From: Piliocolobus tephrosceles
Lineage: Eukaryota; Chordata; Mammalia; Primates; Cercopithecidae
NCBI RefSeq assembly: GCF_002776525.5
Contig: NC_045441.1
Location: 124,058,275-124,122,274, forward strand
Direction of reading: 5' to 3'
Length of the DNA: 64,000 nt
Position numbers and translations under genes: made by a program. Positions within the stretch are counted from its first letter, which is position 1; each line of letters begins with the position of its first letter. Below are positions 55,456 through 64,000 of this stretch, piece by piece. The notes beneath the pieces are model-generated. The model worked only from the letters and a program-made list of their open reading frames with translations, did no database searches and had not been told where the DNA came from.

Positions 55456-56234
55456 CCTGCATGGGATACTATGGTCTACGTTTCCTTACAACGTCCCAGC
55501 TTGGTGCCACAGTCATTTAAAGATCACTTGGGGAAAACATCTGTCTCCCTGAGTGTTTCCAAAACTGCTTTCTGGAACCATTTTAGATTATATTGCCACT
55601 GCCAGCAGCCTAAGACTCAGGGTTGCTATGGCAAAAAAATTAAAATCATATTCAAGAGTAAGGCAACCATTTAATACCCTATGAAAATGAATGGCTAAGA
55701 ATGACTGGGTTCCTCTTACTTTTAGTCTTCTGATCAAAGGATATGGTCATTCTTCAGAAAGGAGGCTCTGAAGAACATCTAAATGATGCTCAGACTGCAA
55801 ATGGGACCCTTTGTGGTACAATGAGCTCATTCAACTCCCAACTGTAGCCTTTCCCCATTTCAAGTAATAGACCTAGTCTTCTCCTTCAATAAAAAGAAAA
55901 TTAAAAAGGAAGAAACTGGAGACGGACAATAAGCAAGGTTAGAACAGGCTGCTTATGGGCTGATTTAAACAGAAGCACTTCTTAAGCAAACTCAGGACTA
56001 AAGAGCGCATCAAAGGCAACTAGAGAATCACTACAATTCACTGCAGTGAGAGAATTACCTTCCCTTTCCTACTTTCTACGTGTTCTTAGTTCTTATGCAG
56101 CTACCTAAACATATTACCCCACCTTCACTATTAGCTACACGTTGCGCTTTTATTCCATTGAAATTCACTAGCCTTTCTAAGTCATTGCTACACATATGAA
56201 AAGTGCCTGCTGGTAATTATCACGTTGCAAACTA

Positions 56235-56475
56235 CTAGCGCTAAGTGAGCACCCCACCGTATGCCAATCTTCTACCTTCTTACCCTCCATTATTTCATTT
56301 GATCCTCCAGTCACCATGTGAGGTAAGTAGTGTATCATAACTCATTTTGCAGCTGAGAAAAATGAGGCACTGAAAGATGAAGTAACTTTCTCAAAGTCAC
56401 ACAGTGAATAAGTAGCATAGCCTGCATTGATACTCCAGCAGTCTGATCTAAGCCTGCATTTTAACCATTATACAT
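56235..56475 (-). repeat. MIR SINE
   Basis: ttgatcctccagtcaccatg, attttgcagctgagaaaaat, tctcaaagtcacacagtgaa: a long reverse-strand MIR. Confidence 0.8.
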
Positions 56476-56648
56476 GGTACTTTCTTTTTTAGGATGCTAT
56501 TCATGAGAAAATGTATAGTTGTTCAGTCCCTTCTATAATTTTCTCTTGGTGGCAGGGAGAAAAGAAAAAAATAATTTTTTGTTATTTTTTAAACAAAGAA
56601 TGAGCTTGTTGACCTAAGCCTTTATGACCACTCTAGCCTAGTCTATTA

Positions 56649-56758
56649 GTGCATTGCAGGTTTGTCAGCCATGCAGTGTAAGTAGCCCAAACCCATGGAA
56701 TGGTTCCCAGGAAGACATTCTCCATACACCACCGTGGGAGGAACGTTGACAGCAGAAG
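56649..56758 (+). repeat. 110-bp direct repeat, copy B
   Basis: Same orientation as copy A, 1.3 kb downstream in the same intron; the best-conserved core is catggaatggtt...gaagacattct-like. Confidence 0.85.
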
Positions 56759-57656
56759 GCTCTCCTCTCAGACCTCTGAGAGGTATCTGACCTCTCAGAA
56801 TGGCAGTCCCAGTGTTTATGAGTCCCAGAATGAGTCCCTGAAAAGGGGATGTCAGCTGGCTACAGACCATCATCACCAGTATAACGGAGTCTCTCTGGAT
56901 AACATTCCTCCTAGCCAGAGCTCTGGAAAGTAGAACAAAGATGATGTGAAATGGTCAGACTCAGAGAACATCACTCACATACAAACATGAATGGTACTCC
57001 CTGGAGTTATGTAGCACCAGTTATGTAGGCAGTACAAGGTAGGAGGGTGACAGTGTGAGTTTTCACATGCCACTAACCTCTTTCTACAGTAGTAATAATA
57101 TAACCACCAGACGCAGAACGGAGTTTATGAGGTAGCAGATTAGGTAGCTCTTTTGCTCCAAAATGTCAAACTCATTTCTTGTTACTCAGTCATTCCTTAG
57201 AAATGAATACAATGAACACCCTTGAAAATTTGAATTCACAACATTTTAAGATTTCTTAATAGCTTGGCAAAAAATTTTAGCAACTAGCTGAGGGGGAGAG
57301 AATGGTACACAGGTGAGATAAGTCTCGTGGGGTAGGGGTGTAAGAATAGGAGGGAGAAAATAGAGATTGCTAGATTAAAAATGGGAGAAAACTAAAGATA
57401 AACATCCTCCTTCACCATCATACATTGACGTGGCCCTCACTGAGCTATTCAGTCGCTTGTGCCTGTTCTAGAATACACACTAGATTTTTGGCTGTTACGG
57501 TAGAGTTTAAAAATGAAAAAAGCAAAGCAACTTACTTGACTCTAAATGCTATAAGCAAGGCCAAAGGTTAAGACAGGAAAAGAGAACATAAAGGAGAAAG
57601 ACAGGAAGAGGGAAGTGAAAAAAATCAGAAGGAAGGATAAAATAAAAGAAGATCCA

Positions 57657-58013
<357 letters not shown>

Positions 58014-58111
58014 TTATACTGCCATACTTTTATTCCTTTTTCTTCTGACTATAAAAACTGTCTGCCTGAAACACTGCAGGCTGTCAATCTCAACTTTTCT
58101 TCTCTTGGCAG

Positions 58112-58117
58112 GTTTGA
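58112..58117 (+). CDS. CALD1: Caldesmon exon 13, coding end (Val, stop)
   Basis: After a good pyrimidine tract the exon begins GTT TGA, giving the final Val of the ...SPTKV C-terminus and the stop. With the 10 Ns replaced by 65 nt, the window's exons would encode 769 residues. Adding the 24-residue muscle N-terminus gives 793, the human h-caldesmon length as I know it. Confidence 0.95.
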   Translation, partial: V

Positions 58118-58245
58118 GACCGTTCAAGAAAGAACCCAAGCTCAAGACGCGGGACGAGCTCAGTTGTAGAGGGCTAATTTGCTCTGTTTTGTATTTATGT
58201 TGATTTACTAAATTGGGTTCATTTTCTTTTATTTTTCAATATCCC

Positions 58246-58251
58246 AATAAA
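58246..58251 (+). promoter_or_regulatory. CALD1: Proximal poly(A) signal AATAAA
   Basis: 'cccaataaaccc' lies about 130 bases after the stop. A second one, 'tataataaagca', is at 58537-58542. Either could give a short 3'UTR. Confidence 0.5.
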
Positions 58252-60479
58252 CCCATGTATATTATCACTATATTTAATAATCACAGTCTAGAGATGTTCA
58301 TGGTAAAAGTACTGCCTTTGCACAGGAGCCTGTTTCTAAAGAAACCCATGCTGTGAAATAGAGACTTTTCTACTGATCATCGTAACTCTGTGTCTGAACA
58401 GTGATACCAACCACATCTGAAGTCAACAGAAGATCCAAGTTTAAAATTGCCTGCGGAATGTGTGCAGTATCTAGAAAAATGAACCGTAGTTTTTGTTTTT
58501 TTTAAATACAGAAGTCATGTTGTTTCTGCACTTTATAATAAAGCATGGAAGAAATTATCTTAGTAGGCAATTGTAACACTTTTTGAAAGTAACCCATTTC
58601 AGATTTGAAATAATGCAGTAATGGTTGTCTTTAAAAAAAAAAAAAAAAAAAGGAAATGTACTGTTAAGGTATTACTTTTTTTCATGCTGATGATTCATAT
58701 CTAAATTACATTATTATGTTAGCTGACAGTGGTACTGATTTTTTAGGTTGGTTGTTTTGTGGATTTCTTTAGTAGTGATAGTAGCCTGAACCACATTTTA
58801 GATAACTCATGTATGTATGTATGTGCATACACATATACAAACACACTAATGGTAGAATGCTTTTTTATGTGCTAGACTATTATATTTAGTAGTATGTCAT
58901 TGTAACTAGCCAATATCACAGCTTTTGAAAAATTAAAAAATCACATTATATTAATATTTCATATTTGCCAATAGAAACATGGCAGATAGGTATCAATATG
59001 TTTTCAATGCCTGATGACCTATAAGAAGAAAGTATTGAAAAGAAGAGAGATTAGAAGTGTCACAAGGAGTTGAAATTTTCTAAAAGACATAGTATTTACT
59101 AATTAAATGCATTCTTGAAGTCCAGTGTGAATTTTATTAATACTATCATCTCGACCAAGCTCAAAGCCTACTTATTAGAAACAATGAAGTTCACAATAGG
59201 TCATAAGGTCTCTTCCTTTTCTAAAATTGAAAGACAAGAAATTTAGTGCCAATATATTGTACAGATTGAAATTCCATGAGTCTCAACAAAGACTACCTTT
59301 GGCTAAATGTCTGCAAGCAGAGAAGTAAAGTGAGCAAAATCCAGTGTTGAGGAGTCATGACAGTACTTTGATCTTTATATACTCTGAAACATTTCTTTAA
59401 ATTAAACTTTTCTACCTTTATTTGTCATTGGTACTTGTAGTAAGTTGACAATGTGGTGAAATTTCAAAATTATGTGTCACTTCTACTAGTTTTACTTTCT
59501 CCCCCAAGTCTTTTTTAACTCATGATTTTTACACACACAATCCAGATCTTATTATAGCCCCTAAGTCTTTATTCTTCATAGTAGATAATGAAAGAGCCCT
59601 CCAGTGTCTTGGCAAAAATGTTCTGGTATAGCTGGCTACGTACAGTGGAGTTATATAGACTCATACCTCAGTGGACTTAACCAAAATTGTGTTAGTCTCA
59701 ATTCCTACCACACTGAGGGATCCTCCCAAATAACTATTTTCTTATCTACAGTATTCCTTCAGAAGAGCTAACCAGGGCAGGGCTGGCATGAGAAGTGACC
59801 CCTGCGTTACAAAGTCTATCTTCCTCAGAAGTTTGTAAAGAGCAGTTGAATCTTCTAGCTTTAGCAAACCTAGGCCAAAGGAAGGAAAGCCATGAAGAAT
59901 GCAGAAGTCAAACACTCATGACAGAGTAGGCACATGTCTACAATAAGCTAAATCAGAATTTACAAATACAAATGTCCCAGGTAGCACTGACTCCCATCAT
60001 TGGAGTGAAATGGATCAAAGTTTGAATTAAGGCCTATGGTGAGGTAACATTGCTTTGCTGTACTTTTGAACAAGAGCTTCTCCTGATCACTGTTATATAT
60101 TTTTCTAGAAAATCTAAAGTTCAGAGAAGAATGTATCACTGCTGACTTTTATTCCAATATTTGGATGGAGTTAAGTTTTAGGGTAGAATTTTGTTCAGTT
60201 TGGATTTAATCTTTTGAAAAGTAAATTCCTTGTTTACTGGTTTGACTATAATTCTCTGTTATCTTTATGAGGTAAAACTGCAAGCTGACTAGCATGTTCT
60301 GTGAATCTGCCATTCCTAAAACTTTTATAAACACTTGATATTTTTCACTGATAATTGATCGCTCCAATAAACATATATTGTGAAAATGCATCCACAATAA
60401 ATGGAATTCCTTCCTGCAAAATGTCTTTGCCTCACTTATTTTTATGTACAATATTGATAGTGAGAGGTATGTCTATTGT

Positions 60480-60485
60480 AATAAA
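60480..60485 (+). promoter_or_regulatory. CALD1: Distal poly(A) signal AATAAA
   Basis: 'gtaataaagatt' is the last of three clustered signals (also 60366-60371 and 60396-60401). It is the likely main end of the transcript; an Alu begins about 190 bp later. Confidence 0.65.
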
Positions 60486-60673
60486 GATTATGGCACAGCA
60501 AAACCTATATTTCAGGTTGAGTCTTGGTTTCACTCTTTAAAGAAGAAAAGCATTTTCATATTTTAAAATTATCTAACAAAATACAGAAAATTGGTCTTAT
60601 GTTGACAACTGACCAAACGTGTATGGAAAAGGCTGAAGAGGAATTTTGCAAATCCTTCCTAAAAGAAACTATC

Positions 60674-61958
60674 GTCTGGGCACAGTGGCTCATGCCTGTA
60701 ATCCCAGCACTTTGGGAGGCAGGAGGATTGCTTGAGCCCGGGAGTTCAAGACCTGTAGGGTCCAGCCCCACAGGGTCAGTGGGTTTTTCTCCCCGTGTGT
60801 GGAGACGAGATTGTAGAAATAAAGACCCAAGACAAAGCGATAAAAAAAAGACAGCTGGGCCCGGGGGACCACTACCACCAAGACGCGGAGACCGATAGTG
60901 GCCCCGAATGCCAGGCTGCACTGATATTTATTGGACACAAGACAAAGGGGCAGGGTAAGGAGTGTGAGCCATCTCCAATGATAGGTAAGGTCACGTGGGT
61001 CACGTGTCCACTGGACAGGGGGCCCTTCCCTGCCTGGTAGCCGAGGCAGAGAGAAAGGACAGAGAGAGAGACAGCTTACGCCATTATTTCTGCATATCGG
61101 AGACTTTTAAGTTTCACTAATTTGCTACTGTGATCTAAAAGGCAGAGCCAGGTGTATAGATTGGAACATGAAGGCGGACTAGGAGCGTGACCACTGAAGC
61201 ACAGCATCACAGGGAGATGGTTAGGCCTCCGATAACTGCGAGCGGGCCTGACTGATGTCAGACCCTCCACAAGAGGTGGAGGAGTACAGTCTTCTCTATA
61301 CTCCTCCAGGGAAAGGCAGACTCCCTTTCCCAGTCTGCTAAGTAGTGGGTGTTTTTCCTTGACACTGACGCTACCACTAGACCACAGTCTGCTTGGCAAC
61401 GGGCATCTTCCCAGACGCTGGCGTTACCGCTAGACCAAGGAGCCCTCTGGTGGCCCTGCCCAGGCATAACAGAAGGCTCGCACTCCTATCTTCTCGTCAC
61501 TTCTCACTATGTCTCCTCAACTCCTATCTCTCTATGGCCTGGTTTTTTCTAGGTTGTAATTGTAGAGCAAGGATTATTATAATATTGGAGTAAAGAGTAA
61601 TTGCTACAAACTAATGATTAATGATATTCATATATAATCAAATCTATGATCTACGTCTAATATAACTTCTTATTTTATATATTTTATTATACTGGAACAG
61701 CTCGTGCCCTCGATCTATTGCCTTGGCACCTGGGTTGCTTGCTGCCCACAAAGACCAGCCCAGGCAACATAGCAAGACCCCTTTCTGTACAAAATAATTT
61801 AAAAGCCAGGCATGGTGACATACACCTGTAGTCCCAGATACTCAGGAGCCTGAGGCAGGAGGATCACTTGAGCCCAGGAGGTCGAGGCCACAGTGAGCCC
61901 TGATAGCACCACTGTACTCCAGCCTAGGTGACAAAGTAAGACCCTGTCTCAAAAAAAA
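60674..61958 (+). repeat. Alu split by a solo LTR
   Basis: Alu left part 60674-60753 and remainder 61757-61958 read as one element once the LTR and one copy of its target duplication are set aside. Outer flanks share 'aactatcg'. Confidence 0.92.
60754..61750 (-). mobile_element. Class II (ERVK-like) solo LTR
   Basis: 997 bp, tgtagggtcc... to ...gctgcccaca on the + strand, flanked by perfect 6-bp target duplications aagacc (60748-60753, 61751-61756). Six bases suits ERVK/HML integration. On the - strand, an AATAAA (gtccaataaatatcag) precedes a U5-like end with tctcgtctcc and gggagaaaa before the terminal TACA, which sets the orientation. No internal viral genes remain. I could not assign the LTR subfamily with confidence. 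Confidence 0.85.
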
Positions 61959-62694
61959 GTAACTATCGATTGTCCCTCCATCCTCCTTCTCATTGCCAAT
62001 GTTGTCACATACCAGCCCTCTGGCTCCTAAGATGGGCAGTACTGTTTTCTCAAAGGTAGTGTCCCTTATATAGAAACACCCATTTAATATATACCATTCA
62101 TTTGTAGAATACTTGCTACTTGCAAGGCACTGGTGATTACATGGGAATCCAAAGTTATTTTTTCATGGTAATTTTGCATATTTATGTAGCACTAATTGGT
62201 CTGAAATCTGAAGTTCTCATAAAGGTTTTAAACTGTGAGTTCGAAGCTCCTGAACAGTTCCCTCAACCCTGCCTACAAGATTGACACAATTAACTAAGTT
62301 ACTATAAAAAAATAGTATTTTTATTTCTGTGTCCTAACAAGAAGTGTGATAAGTATAGACAATAATATAGCCATCAAAATCTATTTGCAAAATTAAGCAA
62401 TGGAAAGAATACAATCTGTAATACCAATACCAAACTGGTAAGATTAGAGGTGAATGGAAATTAATTTTACAATATGTATATTCAGGATAAGAGCTTGAAA
62501 ACATACTAGTGTCTTCTGTGATGTCAAAACAGGTCTGTATTAAAGGTTTTCTCCTACCTTTGCTTTATGTATGCTCCAAGTGGAAGAACGGATAAGAAAA
62601 AAAGATCTCAATCCTAAATTGGTGTTCTTCCATTGCCATTAGCAGATAACTAACAAGGTCTTGATTTTAGTACAGTGACTATTTATGTCAAGTC

Positions 62695-63235
62695 TATTAA
62701 TCATGTCCTAATATTCTATATCCTACTGATTTTTTCCTTATTTGTTACTGAGAAAGGAAAGCGAAAAATCTCCCATTATGATTATGGATTTGTCTATCTC
62801 TCCTTGTAATTCTGTTAATTTTGCTTTCCATATTTTAAGGTTATTTTTAGGTGAGATATTCCATTCACTAGGAAGACATAATGATTCTAAATCTTTAGCT
62901 AAAGATCACTATGAAGTGACCATCTATTTGTGCAAAGACTTTTGCCTTAAAGTTATTTTTTTCTATTCTTAAAACTACTACGGTGGCTTTCTTTTGACTA
63001 GGGCTTGCATCATATTATTTTTTCCATCCCTTAAATTTAATATATATCCTTTGGTCTTAGATACGTGTCTTTAACAATAATCACATGGTCTGGGTTTTAA
63101 TCCAATCTGATGATCTTTGAGTTTTAACAGGAATATTTAGTCCTTTCATATTTAATGTAATTACTGATATCTTTGTATTTAATAGTATCCTAGCTATGTG
63201 CCACCTGTACTATATTACTTTTTCTTTCGTGTTCA
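62695..63235 (-). repeat. Old L1 LINE fragment
   Basis: tctcccattatgattatgga, gtctatctctccttgtaat, taaaactactacggtggctt and cctttggtcttagata resemble antisense L1 ORF2, heavily decayed. No intact frame. Confidence 0.65.
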
Positions 63236-63968
63236 TGCCGGGGCTGCTTCTGCCTCAGAGCATATGCTGATCTACAAGTGGCAGCTGAGAGGCTAAGCTA
63301 GATCTTTGGAAATACAATTGGGCTAGAGGAAAAAAAGTCAGAATCTGCTAACTGCCAAGAATGAGGGCTAGGTAAACTACTTCTAGTTTTGGTTGGGTCT
63401 TCAGAGAGCTGCCTCCTAAAACTAAGGTGAATTTAAAGTTATCTGGTCTTCACACAGATTGCCACCTAGCTCCACTCTGTGGAGCAATTCTAGTATTCTC
63501 GCAATGAAATAAATGATCAGTGGTAAAGATGAGAAAAGTTACAAAATACTGAGTAATAATTCAAGAATTTAAAAGATAAAGTATCACAAGGCTCTAGCAC
63601 ATAACTGTCAAAGAATTATGCAGTATATACTTGTCAACATTTAGAGGGAAGAGAGAATACATCAGCCTGGGGTAATCAAAGAAGAAAAATATTTGCCTGA
63701 ACGTTTTTTATACCCCCAGAAGTGTACGCAGTACCACTACACATAACAGTGCTTGGTAAGCAATAAGATGATTTCATGAGCACCTCAGTTTATAAACCTT
63801 GCTAGATGTGCTGCTGTCAATTTCTGTAAAGTTTCTAGAGTGATAAGAGGTTAGTTTTGTGACATTTTGTATTACTAAATTTATAGTTCATGTATCAACT
63901 CAGTCCTGTATCTCAGCTCCATAAAGAACACTGGCTTCTTACATCACTCTAATGCCAGCTGTTGTAGT

Positions 63969-64000
63969 TGTTTTGAGATGGAGCCTTGCTCTGTTGCCCA
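63969..64000 (-). repeat. Start of an antisense Alu, cut by the window edge
   Basis: ttttgagatggagccttgct then ctgttgccca is the 3' end of an Alu read in reverse. Confidence 0.9.

Larger units (their letters stand above)
58118..60505 (+). other. CALD1: CALD1 3'UTR
   Basis: Sequence after the stop, free of Alu or LINE insertions for about 2.4 kb, with several AATAAA signals. The distal cluster at 60366-60485 sets the likely end near 60505, consistent with the roughly 2.4-kb 3'UTR I would expect for CALD1. An A-run lies at 58633-58651. The exact cleavage site is inferred. Confidence 0.75.
60506..64000. other. Intergenic DNA downstream of CALD1
   Basis: Apart from the split Alu, LTR and L1 listed, 61959-62694 and 63236-63968 show no gene. 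Its only ORFs are short and unrecognised. Confidence 0.75.

Overview
The window is primate nuclear DNA and holds the 3' two thirds of one gene: caldesmon, CALD1, on the + strand. Twelve coding exons with GT-AG borders join in phase, from the first common exon (after the alternative N-terminal exons) to the stop codon and a long 3'UTR. Bases 1-16898 are the 3' part of the preceding intron. The alternative first coding exons (muscle and HeLa-type N-termini) are not in the window. Organism: about 28 Alu copies or fragments, MaLR LTRs and a class II ERV LTR say catarrhine primate. About ten residue differences from the human protein as I remember it, a run of ten Ns, and an AluY fragment with a 'gatccagccac' signature (decayed 'gatccggccac', which I associate with Old World monkeys) suggest a cercopithecid rather than human. 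The species call is inference.

Layout: 1-16898 intron with Alus, L2, an MER5-like hAT element and an inverted pair of MST-type LTRs. Exon 2 16899-17045. Exon 3ab 21212-22246, with an internal alternative donor after 21614 and an assembly gap at 21994-22003. Exon 4 23881-23958; exon 5 29406-29551; exon 6 35450-35711; exon 7 38313-38453; exon 8 46517-46560; exon 9 46657-46738; exon 10 49743-49880; exon 11 50302-50397; exon 12 55104-55184; exon 13 from 58112 (two residue-coding and stop codons, then 3'UTR to about 60505). Exon numbers follow the usual human CALD1 scheme from memory. Downstream lie an Alu split by a solo LTR, an L1 fragment and the start of another Alu.

How it works: exon 2 and 3a encode the N-terminal myosin-binding part. 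Exons 3b and 4 encode the charged central helix found only in smooth-muscle h-caldesmon. Exons 5-13 encode the tropomyosin-, calmodulin- and actin-binding C-terminus. Joining 21614 to 29406 gives l-caldesmon in frame; using 22246 and exon 4 gives h-caldesmon. The gap lies in the purine-rich repeats known in human to control that choice. Two independent length arguments (frame and human protein length) suggest it hides about 65 nt rather than 10.

No new gene system is evident. The less ordinary signals are a nearly identical 89/94-bp templated duplication inside an L1, an unexplained 110-bp direct repeat in the last intron, an inverted block inside one Alu, and a two-copy dispersed repeat I cannot name.
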